A DNA stretch of 39,678 nt from Clostridia bacterium (GTDB lineage Bacteria > Bacillota > Clostridia > Oscillospirales > Acutalibacteraceae), in assembly GCA_017430965.1 (NCBI GenBank), contig JAFRLX010000080.1:1-39678 (forward strand). The letters run 5' to 3'. Below are positions 17,122-25,470 of this stretch, one piece after another. The position numbers and the translations under genes are program-made. Below the pieces are notes generated by a model. That model was not told the DNA's origin and ran no database searches. It saw nothing but the letters and a program-made list of their open reading frames with translations. The number at the start of each line of letters is the position of its first letter. The stretch's first letter is position 1.

Positions 17122-17466
17122 TCATTTTTGTCGATGTCTTCTAACGCGTTCGGCAGTTCGCAAACGCCGCATAAACGAAGCACAATTTGCACTGCAATAT
17201 TGCTTGTTGCCTGCAGCAGCAAAAGATTTGCCGCATACCTTACAGCGCTTAACGGGCAAAGAGTGCAAAGCGGCGTCTAATTCCGCATCGAGCGGCAAAA
17301 CGGCTTTTTCAAAATAGCGGCACAGCTTACTGTCGGTAAACGCAATGCCAAACATATAGCATTCGTCTTCCAACAGAAGACAACCGCATTCACAAAAATA
17401 ATTGGCACAAGAATGTGTCACTAAATGATGAATTCTTTGTTTTTGGCGTTTTGTCAATTCTGCCAT
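17122..17466 (-). CDS. Cys_rich_VLP-like protein with C-terminal zinc finger
   Basis: About 114 aa from the start MAELTKRQKQRIHH at 17466, chosen because GGAGGAAT lies just upstream; an earlier ATG at 17508 lacks a site. The first ~75 residues carry the Cys-rich domain common in Firmicute conjugative and mobilizable elements (CANYFCECGCLLL, then a Cys, then AVLPLDAEL). The C-terminal ~40 residues are a CKVCGKSF...YCSANC zinc finger with a basic tail. DNA or RNA binding is likely but unproven. It is divergent from the sigma-like gene at 17613. Confidence 0.78.
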   Translation of the reverse strand: MAELTKRQKQRIHHLVTHSCANYFCECGCLLLEDECYMFGIAFTDSKLCRYFEKAVLPLDAELDAALHSLPVKRCKVCGKSFAAAGNKQYCSANCASFMRRLRTAERVRRHRQK

Positions 17467-17543
17467 TGGTATTCCTCCTTTCCGAGAGTGATTTGTAATC
17501 TGAAACACAAAAATATGATTACTCCCTCACTAATAGGAGAAAA

Positions 17544-17570
17544 ATGGCACGGTTTGCGGAACTGTTTTGA
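17544..17570 (+). other. Possible 8-codon leader peptide
   Basis: ATAGGAG followed after 5 nt by an ATG opens a frame of eight codons ending in TGA, 43 nt upstream of the sigma-like gene. A strong ribosome binding site on such a short frame is typical of leader peptides, but no attenuator stem was identified. Confidence 0.3.
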
Positions 17571-17612
17571 ATTATTGATACAAAATTTTTAATTTCGGGA
17601 GGTGAGACTGCG

Positions 17613-18329
17613 GTGGACTATGAAGAAATACTCCAATTAAAAGAGACAGAGCAATTAGAAGAAGCAATTGCCGAAGAATACAGAGCCGAATTAGCACTTG
17701 ACTTAGAGCAACCGGAAGAACGTAAGCCGCAGCCGGAATTATCACCCGAAAAGAAACGATTAAAAAGAGATATCGAACGGGAAGCGCTTGCAAGAATGGA
17801 ACAAGCCGCGAGAACGGTGGAAGATTTTGAACAGGTAGTTGCGTGGTGGGACAGGCTTGACAGCAACCGAGAGAGAAAAGAACGCTATCACGAAATCAGC
17901 AGAAGCGGCGATGATTTGCCTTTGGAGTTCGGAGCGGCAGCCGACGGTACGGTTTTCCCCTCGCGGTTCAATACAGTATTGGCAAAACTTATTCAAAAGG
18001 GCGATTTTATCGATGCGATTTGCTTTTGCCCTTATGAAATTCATGAGCTTGTCACAGCCGATTATCTTTCGGCAGCATTAAGAAAATTGTCCGAAAGCCA
18101 CAAGGAAATCCTCTTTCGCAATGTTGTAGAAGGTGAAAGCACAAAATATATTGGTGCGATACGCGGGCAAACGGATAGAAACATCCGCAAAGTGAAAGCA
18201 ACAGCCCTGCGAAAGATACATAAAGCCATCACACCGGAATTGATAAAAAGAGTGAACAATAAAAACCCTCTTACCATTGAGGAAAGAAGATTTGTTAAAA
18301 ACGCCCTTGACGATAACAAGAGCGATTAG
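17613..18329 (+). CDS. Sigma-70 region-4-like DNA-binding protein
   Basis: A 238-aa protein starting at GTG, supported by GGGAGGTGAG at 17597-17606. The N-terminal ~60 residues are highly acidic and Glu-rich, and a helical segment follows to about residue 90. The C-terminal part (about 145-210) has the helix-turn-helix pattern of sigma region 4 (LSAALRKLSESHKEILFRN ... STKYIGAIRGQTDRNIRKVK). Region 2 is not apparent, so it is more likely an element-borne regulator than a complete sigma factor. It heads a co-oriented run with the DUF6076-like and AlbA_2 genes. Confidence 0.75.
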   Translation: MDYEEILQLKETEQLEEAIAEEYRAELALDLEQPEERKPQPELSPEKKRLKRDIEREALARMEQAARTVEDFEQVVAWWDRLDSNRERKERYHEISRSGDDLPLEFGAAADGTVFPSRFNTVLAKLIQKGDFIDAICFCPYEIHELVTADYLSAALRKLSESHKEILFRNVVEGESTKYIGAIRGQTDRNIRKVKATALRKIHKAITPELIKRVNNKNPLTIEERRFVKNALDDNKSD

Positions 18330-18379
18330 TATAATAGTAATATATTATTTAAATATTAGGTTACAGCCTGTGAGGAAAT

Positions 18380-19288
18380 ATGAAACATCAATTTGAAAAC
18401 TCTAATTCCACTTGGGTAAGATACAGTCGATATGAATGGGAAACGGCTGCAAACGGCAAAGAGTATTTAACTGCCGGCGTCGATGCCAAACCGGAGATTT
18501 ATGATCCGCTCAAGGTTTATGAAGATTTGGTTTTAAGCGCACTGTATATTGGTAGGCTCGGTATGAGCAAAGCAGAAGATAGTATTATAAAGGAAGCGAT
18601 TAAAGCATTCGCCGAAAAATATGGTTTGTTTGGTTTAATGACGGCATTGCCGACCACTGCCGAATTCTTAAATTATGAAGCTGTGTATCTACCGAAAAAC
18701 CACTTCATCAAAGCGGAAACAATGAAATGCGAAGACTACCTTTCTCTTTTCTTTCCGTTTAATAAACCGGATGTCAGGAAAAAAGATGCTAATGTCTCGT
18801 GGGAGATTGCCGATGATAAAGAAATGATGGCATTGGCTTTGACAATGGATGAAAGACCGATGGCGGTCAACCTTTGTTTTCAGCGCAACTATGCAGAAGA
18901 ATATGAATGGTTAAAGCAACAGTTTATCGATTGGGCATTTAACGCAAGCACCACCTATTTGTATTATGCCGATAAAGAGTTTTTAGGTGACGATTCAAAA
19001 CAATTAATGCGGCAAAGTATGGCAGCATTTGGGGGCAATGCACCGACATACCACATTGCTTTGTTGGATAAGCCGACATTGGTGTGGGATTTTCATTCAT
19101 TATTGCTCGGCATACAAATGACGCTTTCGTTTATGCTGACAGATGAACACAAGCCATTAAGAGTGTGCAAAAAATGCAGTAAATTCTTTGTGGCAAGCAG
19201 ACCGAGTGCAGTTTTTTGCAGTCCCCGCTGTAAAAACCAATTTAATGTGTATAAAAACAGGGCAAAGAGTAAAGATAGTGAGGAATAA
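18380..19288 (+). CDS. DUF6076-like protein with C-terminal zinc finger
   Basis: A 302-aa protein of unknown function. Most of it (1-255) is a helical domain with conserved aromatic residues; the end carries CKKCSKFFVASRPSAVFCSP followed by RCKNQF, a CGNR-like Cys4 finger with a basic tail. This resembles DUF6076 proteins of Firmicute mobile elements, from memory of the family and not from a search. A TGAGGAAAT ribosome binding site lies just before the ATG. It ends 2 nt before the next gene, so both are made from one message. Likely nucleic-acid binding. Confidence 0.7.
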   Translation: MKHQFENSNSTWVRYSRYEWETAANGKEYLTAGVDAKPEIYDPLKVYEDLVLSALYIGRLGMSKAEDSIIKEAIKAFAEKYGLFGLMTALPTTAEFLNYEAVYLPKNHFIKAETMKCEDYLSLFFPFNKPDVRKKDANVSWEIADDKEMMALALTMDERPMAVNLCFQRNYAEEYEWLKQQFIDWAFNASTTYLYYADKEFLGDDSKQLMRQSMAAFGGNAPTYHIALLDKPTLVWDFHSLLLGIQMTLSFMLTDEHKPLRVCKKCSKFFVASRPSAVFCSPRCKNQFNVYKNRAKSKDSEE

Positions 19289-19290
19289 CT

Positions 19291-20781
19291 ATGGGAATTG
19301 AGAAATATATCGGTGAAGCAACCGAGTATGATAAAAAGTTAAAGTTAGAGGTACGCAAACCGAAAAGCTGGCTCAAAAGTGTCAGCGCTTTTGCCAACGG
19401 TATCGGCGGCACCCTCATTTTCGGCGTTGCCGATGACGGAACAATTATCGGGCTGTCCGATGCAGAGGGTGATTCCGAGATAATTAGCGAAAACCTCAAA
19501 GCTAAAATGGATCCTATTCCCGACAGTTTGATGGAAATACTTTCCGAAAACGGCAAAAAGTTTATTCTTTTAAAAATATTACCCGGGCAGGAAACACCGT
19601 ATTACTACTTTGGAGAGGGTAACCGTATCGCTTTTGTACGTGTGGGCAACGAAAGTGTACCTGCAGATGCTACGGCTTTAAAAAGGTTAGTATTAAAAGG
19701 TGCTAATTTAAGTTATGATAGTATGTCCTCGGTTTACAAATTTGAGGATTATGCTTTTACAAAATTGCGCACAGTTTACCGCAAGCAAACCGGAAGCGAA
19801 TTTGAAGAAAACGATTTTATTTCTTTTGAATTAGTAGATAAAGAAGGTAGCCTCACCAATGCCGGTGCACTGTTAGCAGATGAATCACCGATTAGGCAAT
19901 CTCGCCTATTTTGCACAAGGTGGAACGGATTAGATAAAGCTTCGGGTGTGATGGAAGCATGGGATGATAAAGAATATGAGGGTTCTCTCATTTCGCTGCT
20001 TCAAAACGGCACCGAATTTGTGAAGAACAATTCCAAAAAGCGTTGGAAGAAAACCGGTTCGGGCAGAGTGGAAATGCCCGATTATCCGGAGCAAGCCGTT
20101 CATGAAGCATTAGTTAACGCTTTAATTCATCGCGATTACACCGAAATCGGCAGTGAAGTGCATATTGATATGTTTGATGACCGATTGGAGATTTATTCTC
20201 CGGGTGGGATGCCGGATGGTTCTGTTGTGCAAAATGTGGATACAGACAAAGTTGCTTCCAAAAGGCGCAACCCGATTATCGCGGATATTTTCAGCCGCAT
20301 GCACTTTATGGAACGCCGCGGCAGCGGCTTCAGAAAGATTAAAGCCGATTACCGCAACGCCGTCAATTACAGCGAGAAATTGGAACCTGTTTTTGAATCG
20401 GATTCAAATGCTTTTTATGTGATTTTGTTTAATTTGAATTATGGTACGGAAGTGGAAAACTCGGACATTGAAAGTGAAAAAACAGGACATTCAACAAAAA
20501 AGCAGGACTTTGGAACCGCAAAAACAGGACATTCGATAAGAAAACAGAACCTTGAAGAGTTGATTGAAAGATTGAATTTCAGCAAACCTACTCAAGATAA
20601 TATTGTTCTTTTGTTTTCGGCTTTTGGTTTTGATAGTGTATTTTCCAGAGCGGATATTATTCGTCATACCGGTTTAACACCTTCTCCTGCAAGCACATTA
20701 ATACGAAAAATGAAAGAATCTGAACTGATTGAAGAGATAAAAGGGCAAGGAAAAGGAAAATACAGATTTAAGAAACAATAG
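19291..20781 (+). CDS. AlbA_2 (Schlafen-type) DNA-binding / ATPase-like regulator
   Basis: A 496-aa protein with three parts. An N-terminal AlbA_2 domain (about 10-130; LKSVSAFANGIGGTLIFGV). A middle RecG-like HATPase_c_4 domain (about 265-385; QAVHEALVNALIHRDY and RLEIYSPGGMPDG). A C-terminal winged helix (about 430-496; RADIIRHTGLTPSPASTLI). Between them lies a short linker with two KTGHSxxKQ repeats. Such proteins are usually called ATP-binding transcriptional regulators; some AlbA_2 proteins are linked to defence, which is not shown here. Ribosome binding site GAGGAATAAC precedes the start. Confidence 0.8.
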   Translation: MGIEKYIGEATEYDKKLKLEVRKPKSWLKSVSAFANGIGGTLIFGVADDGTIIGLSDAEGDSEIISENLKAKMDPIPDSLMEILSENGKKFILLKILPGQETPYYYFGEGNRIAFVRVGNESVPADATALKRLVLKGANLSYDSMSSVYKFEDYAFTKLRTVYRKQTGSEFEENDFISFELVDKEGSLTNAGALLADESPIRQSRLFCTRWNGLDKASGVMEAWDDKEYEGSLISLLQNGTEFVKNNSKKRWKKTGSGRVEMPDYPEQAVHEALVNALIHRDYTEIGSEVHIDMFDDRLEIYSPGGMPDGSVVQNVDTDKVASKRRNPIIADIFSRMHFMERRGSGFRKIKADYRNAVNYSEKLEPVFESDSNAFYVILFNLNYGTEVENSDIESEKTGHSTKKQDFGTAKTGHSIRKQNLEELIERLNFSKPTQDNIVLLFSAFGFDSVFSRADIIRHTGLTPSPASTLIRKMKESELIEEIKGQGKGKYRFKKQ

Positions 20782-20787
20782 AAAAAG

Positions 20788-20815
20788 CCCGTTACAGGAG
20801 TGATTCTGTAACGGG
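20788..20815. terminator. Shared terminator between AlbA_2 gene and tnpV
   Basis: A perfect 10-bp stem (20788-20797 with 20806-20815, 8-nt loop) flanked by AAAAAG and TGTTTTTT, between two converging genes. Confidence 0.85.
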
Positions 20816-20821
20816 TGTTTT

Positions 20822-21196
20822 TTAGGTATAGATAATTTCTTGAAGAACTATTTCTTCGGCTCGGTGGTGAATATTGTTCATTGCGGCAACCCAAGCAACC
20901 ATATCGGTGGCTTTTAGCTTTTCGGTAACGCCTTCTTGTTTGGCAATTGCATTAACGAGTTGTTCTATTCGCTCGTTGCAGGCTTTGTCGGTTTCCGCTA
21001 AATGTTTCGGCAGTTCACCGGTGCCTCGCAATCTGCTGTAAAGAGATTTGCGATACTTCTTTAGGTATTGCCGCCGCATTCTGCCGTACTTGCCATACTG
21101 ATATTCTGCTTCCGGCAATGCAATATCGGGAACAAACACATCCCCTTGCCGAACATAAGTTCCGCCAAGCTGCTCAAAAATCGTTTTTTCGCTCAT
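20822..21196 (-). CDS. tnpV: TnpV-like transposon-encoded protein
   Basis: About 124 aa with the clear TnpV pattern: FEQLGGTYVRQGD, YGRMRRQYLKKYRKSLY, TEKLKATDMVAWVAAMNNI, RAEEIVLQEIIYT. It is a marker gene at the edge of Tn4451-like mobilizable elements; its role is unknown. Two adjacent ATG codons exist; the second (21196) has better spacing from AAGGAG, the first is at 21199. The right-hand inverted repeat of the island lies ~150 nt beyond its start. Confidence 0.85.
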   Translation of the reverse strand: MSEKTIFEQLGGTYVRQGDVFVPDIALPEAEYQYGKYGRMRRQYLKKYRKSLYSRLRGTGELPKHLAETDKACNERIEQLVNAIAKQEGVTEKLKATDMVAWVAAMNNIHHRAEEIVLQEIIYT

Positions 21197-21345
21197 CATC
21201 GGCTCCTTTCCGTAAATCGGGTTTGCAGTTCGAGTGAAATTTTACTCCTTTCCACAACTGCGTATCAATTTACCGCAAATGAGCCGCAGTCATTATGTAT
21301 TAGGTAGTTAAAAACCACCCTTTACATAGTAACTCTTGGCTGACG

Positions 21346-21395
21346 CCAGTTGGCAGTTTTTACTGCAATTATAGCGAAAAAGAGGCGATTTTGAG
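21346..21395 (-). repeat. Right copy of the imperfect inverted repeat / probable element end
   Basis: Reverse-complement partner of the repeat at 91-139, located between tnpV and the first chromosomal gene (ribokinase). Shared cores are CTCAAAATC and AAAAACTGCCAACT. The surrounding 21200-21487 holds no gene. Confidence 0.5.
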
Positions 21396-21487
21396 CTATT
21401 CCTCCTTATTGAGGGTGCCCCTTCGGCAAACCGAACACGGTGCAAAATGATATTAATTTTTTCAGATAATTTTCTGCGCCCCGGCTT

Positions 21488-22384
21488 TTATTCGCCAAGC
21501 TCCTCAAGCTCCGGTATGGAGGGAGCGGCGCCTTGCCTTGTCACGCAAACGGATGCCGCTTTTGCGGCAGTTTCCATCGCCTGTTTGGGGCTCTTTCCCG
21601 CTGCGATGCTTTGCAGAAAATACCCTGCAAAGGTGTCGCCTGCCGCGGTGGTATCCACCGCTTTGACCTCAAATGCACTTTGAAAAACGCGCTCTTGATT
21701 GTGAATGTAAACGGAACCGGCTCTGCCTAAGGTGAATACAAAGCGCACCTGCGGCAACATTTGGCTGAGGGTCTCCATTAAGTCAACTGCGCTCATCTTT
21801 TGCGCATTTTCTTCGGCGGCAAGTGCCCTCGCCTCGGTTTCATTCAATAGAATATAGTCTGTTTGCTCCAGCGGATAGTGCTTCACTTCCTGCTGCATCG
21901 GCGCCGGTGTAAAGGCAATGAACATTCCCTTTTTTCGGGCTTGTTCGATTAAGTACGCAATGTGATTAATCTCATTTTGCAGCACCAGAAAATCGCCGCT
22001 CTCAAAGTGTTCAAGCACCCTGTCAATTTGCTCTGTCGTAATGCGCCGATTGGCACCGCTAAAGAGCAGTATGCCGTTTTCGCCGTCCTCCATGTTTTGA
22101 ATGATGGCGTGGCCGGTTTTTTCATCCTCTAAAACACTCACAAAATCCGTGTTGACATTCGCCGCTTTTAAAGCCTCCACCAGAGGCGCACCGTCTGTCC
22201 CGATGCTGCCGGCGTGGTACACTTGCGCACCTGCCTTCGCGAGCGCGATGGATTGGTTTAAGCCCTTACCGCCGCAGAAGGTTTTCACCTGACTTGCCGC
22301 GAGCGTTTCGCCGGCGCCGACAAAGTGCGCCACTCGGTATGTGTAATCCAAGTTTAAAGAGCCGAAGCATAAAAATTTACTCAT
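21488..22384 (-). CDS. rbsK: Ribokinase (PfkB family)
   Basis: A 298-aa sugar kinase that would phosphorylate ribose to ribose-5-phosphate with ATP. Signatures: substrate-binding GGKGLNQSIALAKAG near residue 38 and the ATP/anion-hole motif DTTAAGDTFAGYFL with the catalytic Asp near residue 248. Length is typical. Its start overlaps the end of the upstream nucleoside hydrolase gene by 8 nt. Together the two form a salvage pair: the hydrolase releases ribose from nucleosides and the kinase traps it. Specificity could be another sugar, as the family is broad. Confidence 0.88.
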   Translation of the reverse strand: MSKFLCFGSLNLDYTYRVAHFVGAGETLAASQVKTFCGGKGLNQSIALAKAGAQVYHAGSIGTDGAPLVEALKAANVNTDFVSVLEDEKTGHAIIQNMEDGENGILLFSGANRRITTEQIDRVLEHFESGDFLVLQNEINHIAYLIEQARKKGMFIAFTPAPMQQEVKHYPLEQTDYILLNETEARALAAEENAQKMSAVDLMETLSQMLPQVRFVFTLGRAGSVYIHNQERVFQSAFEVKAVDTTAAGDTFAGYFLQSIAAGKSPKQAMETAAKAASVCVTRQGAAPSIPELEELGE

Positions 22385-23321
22385 TTTTCCTTAACTCCTC
22401 ATTATACATCAGTATTTCATCAATTTGGTTTTGATAAAAATCATCTTCTTTGATTTTTACCAGGTAAGCGTGCGGACCGGCTTCAGTCGGCACAAAACTG
22501 TTTTTGCCGCTTTCAGGGTCAACTGCCGCCCTGCCGCGCACGCGCCGGTACCCTGCTGTTTCGGCATCACCGATAGTGGCAAAAAGCGCCGCCATCGGGT
22601 CCCAGGATGGCCTGCCCTTAGCGCTCAGATGCGCTGCATAGGCAGTTCCGGTCAGCCCCGGCACTGCTTTGCCGCCTGTGATGATGTCTCTCCCGACCTC
22701 ATAGCCCAAAAAAGTGAGCGGCACCGGGCAGTGGTCGCACAGGTATGCTGCAGCTTTGCGGTTGACTTTGTAGGCACTGAAATTATACTCCTTGCCGGGC
22801 ACTCTGTCCCATCGACCGCCCATCACAATGACTTCGGCAACCTTTTCTTTGACAAGCTCAATTCCGCTCAAATCACTCATTTCATCCGGCGGTGATTGCA
22901 GCAATTCCATCAGCAGACCGGGAAAGCCGACATCCAGAACCACCGCTTTCTCTTCAAGTGAAGCAAGTACCCTGCGGTAGAGTTGATACGCTTCAGGGCA
23001 ATCGGCATTGGTCAAACCGGAAGGGCAGAATGCGGCAAGCTTTTTTTGGTATAGGCAAAGCATGCCTTTGCGCGTTGCACTTGTTGTAAGCCCTATCGGA
23101 ATATCGCCCAAGTCATACTGCGCACACACCGCTTTTAGTGACGGCGCGGAATAGCGCATCACACTGTTGATGCCGATGGCTTTGATAGCGACCAATCCGC
23201 AGCGCTGTGCTTTGAGCAGAATGTCCAGTGCGGCAACATCATCACAATCGCTCCACCAATCCGTACCGAACAGAACCGGAATCGGCTTTTCTCTATTCAC
23301 TTTGATTTCTTCAAAAACCAT
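22377..23321 (-). CDS. Nucleoside hydrolase-like protein (IunH family)
   Basis: A 314-aa protein of the nucleoside hydrolase fold that would cleave the N-glycosidic bond of ribonucleosides. The N-terminal Asp cluster TDWWSDCDDVAAL (Asp21, Asp25, Asp27, Asp28) corresponds to the family's calcium/ribose site, in the TDxxxDxDD variant rather than the classical DTDPGxDD. A second signature is VIVMGGRWD near the middle. A strong AAGGAG site precedes the start. It is first in a two-gene operon with ribokinase, which supports a ribose-yielding activity. Confidence 0.82.
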   Translation of the reverse strand: MVFEEIKVNREKPIPVLFGTDWWSDCDDVAALDILLKAQRCGLVAIKAIGINSVMRYSAPSLKAVCAQYDLGDIPIGLTTSATRKGMLCLYQKKLAAFCPSGLTNADCPEAYQLYRRVLASLEEKAVVLDVGFPGLLMELLQSPPDEMSDLSGIELVKEKVAEVIVMGGRWDRVPGKEYNFSAYKVNRKAAAYLCDHCPVPLTFLGYEVGRDIITGGKAVPGLTGTAYAAHLSAKGRPSWDPMAALFATIGDAETAGYRRVRGRAAVDPESGKNSFVPTEAGPHAYLVKIKEDDFYQNQIDEILMYNEELRKNE

Positions 23322-23443
23322 ATATCTCCTTGTATGCGTGTTGCTACTTCTATTAAACCACTTTTGAAGCTTTTTTTCAAATGGTATTGTCTTTCATCTC
23401 GGTGTCGGGTTCTCTGCCATACGGCAAAAGAGCTTATGGCTTG

Positions 23444-23472
23444 TAGACATTTTTTCTTAACTATGCTATAAT
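23444..23472 (+). promoter_or_regulatory. Predicted promoter of the Ser/Thr kinase gene
   Basis: TAGACA (23444-23449) and an extended TGCTATAAT -10 box (hexamer 23467-23472) with a 17-nt spacer; the gene begins 88 nt later with a GGGAGG site. Confidence 0.6.
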
Positions 23473-23559
23473 TGCATCATATTCTATGGGTAAATCCCGT
23501 TTTTCAGTTTTGCGCTGTTTGCTTTGCTACTGCACATAACATAAAGGGAGGGTTTTGAA

Positions 23560-24612
23560 ATGACATCGGTCATCGCAGCAACATGGCCTGAGTGGAAGCC
23601 TGTCAAAGTCATAGGAGAAGGTTCCTTTGGCAAGGTCTACCTTTGCACAAAAAAAGAGCATACGCTCCATGTCTCCGCTGCCGTAAAAGTCATTACCATC
23701 CCCAAAAATCAAATGGAGCTTGAGCGTTTAGTGGCGCAAAATATGTCGCAGCAAAGCATCCGAGAGCATTATTTAAACATTGTGGATAATTGCGTAAACG
23801 AAATTCAGATTATGGAAACGGTCAAAGGCGCCCCTCACATTGTTCACATAGAGGATTTCAAAGTGATTGAGCGCACCGATGCTTTCGGCTGGTATATCTT
23901 AATCAGAATGGAGTTGCTCAAAAGCTTACCGGAGGTGCTCCAAAGCCGCCCGCTGACATATCGGGAGAAAGCGCAAATCGGTATTGACATGTGCACCGCA
24001 TTATCCGCCTGCCATAAAAACCGCATTTTGCATCGCGATGTCAAGCCCGCCAATATCATGATGTCCAAAAACGGCGGCTACAAGCTTGCAGATTTCGGCA
24101 TTTCTTTTTGCCGGGATATCACGCAGAGCGAAATGGATTTAATCGGCACCTCTCTGTATATGGCACCGGAATCCTTCACTTCAACACAGTATAACGAGCG
24201 TGCGGATATCTATTCCCTCGGTCTGGTTTTGTACCAGTTGTTCAACCAAAACTACCCGCCCTTTATTCCGATTCGCAACCAAGAGGCGACGGAAGAAGAA
24301 AAACGCTACTCCATTGCCTGCCGCAGAAAAGGGCAGCCGCTTTCGCTGCCGATGAATGCCGGCCCTGCCATGGCTCAGGTCATTCTTACCGCCTGCGCAT
24401 TTTCGCCTGAAAACAGATTTGTTTCTGCCGAGCAAATGCGCTTAGCTCTTATGAGCGCGCAGCAGTCAGATGCTCAAAATATGCCGCACGGCGGCTATGT
24501 GTCGGAACCTCCTGCGCAACAAAACAAAAAAAGTGTACTGGTTTTATCCATCATCGCTGCCGCACTGTCCGTTTTAATTATCATTATGTTTTATTTATAC
24601 TTTTTCCAATAA
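23560..24612 (+). CDS. Membrane Ser/Thr protein kinase (PknB-like)
   Basis: A 350-aa Hanks-type kinase. Visible motifs: Gly-rich loop GEGSFGKV (19-26), ATP Lys43 in AVKV, catalytic HRDVKPANIM (His158-Asp160), DFG (178-180) and APE (202-204). One membrane segment (about 325-348) ends the protein, leaving almost nothing outside. It lacks the extracellular PASTA repeats of the usual cell-wall kinase PrkC, so its signal must come from a partner. The next gene, 80 nt downstream in the same direction, encodes a membrane protein with an extracellular SH3 domain and a Thr-rich region. Confidence 0.9.
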   Translation: MTSVIAATWPEWKPVKVIGEGSFGKVYLCTKKEHTLHVSAAVKVITIPKNQMELERLVAQNMSQQSIREHYLNIVDNCVNEIQIMETVKGAPHIVHIEDFKVIERTDAFGWYILIRMELLKSLPEVLQSRPLTYREKAQIGIDMCTALSACHKNRILHRDVKPANIMMSKNGGYKLADFGISFCRDITQSEMDLIGTSLYMAPESFTSTQYNERADIYSLGLVLYQLFNQNYPPFIPIRNQEATEEEKRYSIACRRKGQPLSLPMNAGPAMAQVILTACAFSPENRFVSAEQMRLALMSAQQSDAQNMPHGGYVSEPPAQQNKKSVLVLSIIAAALSVLIIIMFYLYFFQ

Positions 24613-24691
24613 GTGCACAGCCATTTTCTCACAATAAGCGCCCGTGCGGGCGCAAGTAAGCCAAACAATAACACTCACAAAAGGAGCCGAT

Positions 24692-25318
24692 ATGGAACAA
24701 AATCAAAACCATTCTTCATCACAATCCCGGCGCGGCAATACAGGAGAAACCGAACCGTTTAATAACACTTTAGATAACAGTTATGAGTATTTGCCGGATT
24801 ATTCGACTATCACGACTGCCAATCAGTCCGGCAGCAAAGAGAAGGTCAACAGTAAAACCGTGTTGGTATGCGTTGTCGCTGTTTTATCCATCATTTGTGT
24901 GGTGCTGGGCATTTTTCTGGGCTTAAAGCTGTATAAACAATCAAAGGAACCCTCCACAACACAGCAGCCGTCCACATCACAAAGCGAAACCTCCACCACC
25001 CAAAAAGAGACCACCACGAAAAAAACCACTACCACCCAAACGCAGCCGGCAACAACTGCACCACCCACAACCGCGCCGCCGACCACCTCTCCACCGCCGG
25101 CACCTAACGGCGGAGAGCTTGTCACCGTTAACTTAGATGCGGAATCGGGCAACCTGCTCAATATTCGAGAAGGTCCGGGCTATGATTACGGCATTAAGAC
25201 CCGCATTTATAACGGCACAGTTGTCACGCGTTTGTACCAACAAAACGACTGGTCTTATATTGATTACGGAACCGGTCAAGGCTGGTGCGATACCGAGGTT
25301 GCAGGATTTGACAGGTAA
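24692..25318 (+). CDS. Membrane-anchored bacterial SH3-domain protein with Thr/Pro-rich linker
   Basis: 208 aa from the ATG at 24692, chosen for the AAAGGAG site upstream. Order: a cytoplasmic ~50-residue N-terminus rich in Ser/Thr/Asn; one membrane helix (about 54-76); a Thr/Pro-rich linker (about 82-140) with repeated TTA-PPTTAPP-like units; a C-terminal SH3b domain (about 145-205; NLLNIREGPGYDYG and WSYIDYGTGQGWCDTEV). SH3b domains usually bind peptidoglycan. Co-orientation with the kinase suggests it is the kinase's sensor partner or substrate, which is an inference. Confidence 0.82.
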   Translation: MEQNQNHSSSQSRRGNTGETEPFNNTLDNSYEYLPDYSTITTANQSGSKEKVNSKTVLVCVVAVLSIICVVLGIFLGLKLYKQSKEPSTTQQPSTSQSETSTTQKETTTKKTTTTQTQPATTAPPTTAPPTTSPPPAPNGGELVTVNLDAESGNLLNIREGPGYDYGIKTRIYNGTVVTRLYQQNDWSYIDYGTGQGWCDTEVAGFDR

Positions 25319-25416
25319 TTTGACCTTGTTATGCTCAAAACAGTCCGACAACCCTCGGCATTCATATTGTGCTAACGGCTGAAATAGAAAAGCGAAACAC
25401 GGAATGTGATAACACA

Positions 25417-25445
25417 TACCCCGACCGAAAGAATCGGTCGGGGTA
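25417..25445. terminator. Hairpin between SH3 gene and Fn3 gene, likely terminator
   Basis: A perfect 12-bp stem (25417-25428 with 25434-25445, 5-nt loop), between converging genes. The T-tract is poor on both strands. Confidence 0.6.
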
Positions 25446-25470
25446 TATTGTTGCATAAATATGCTTTCGT

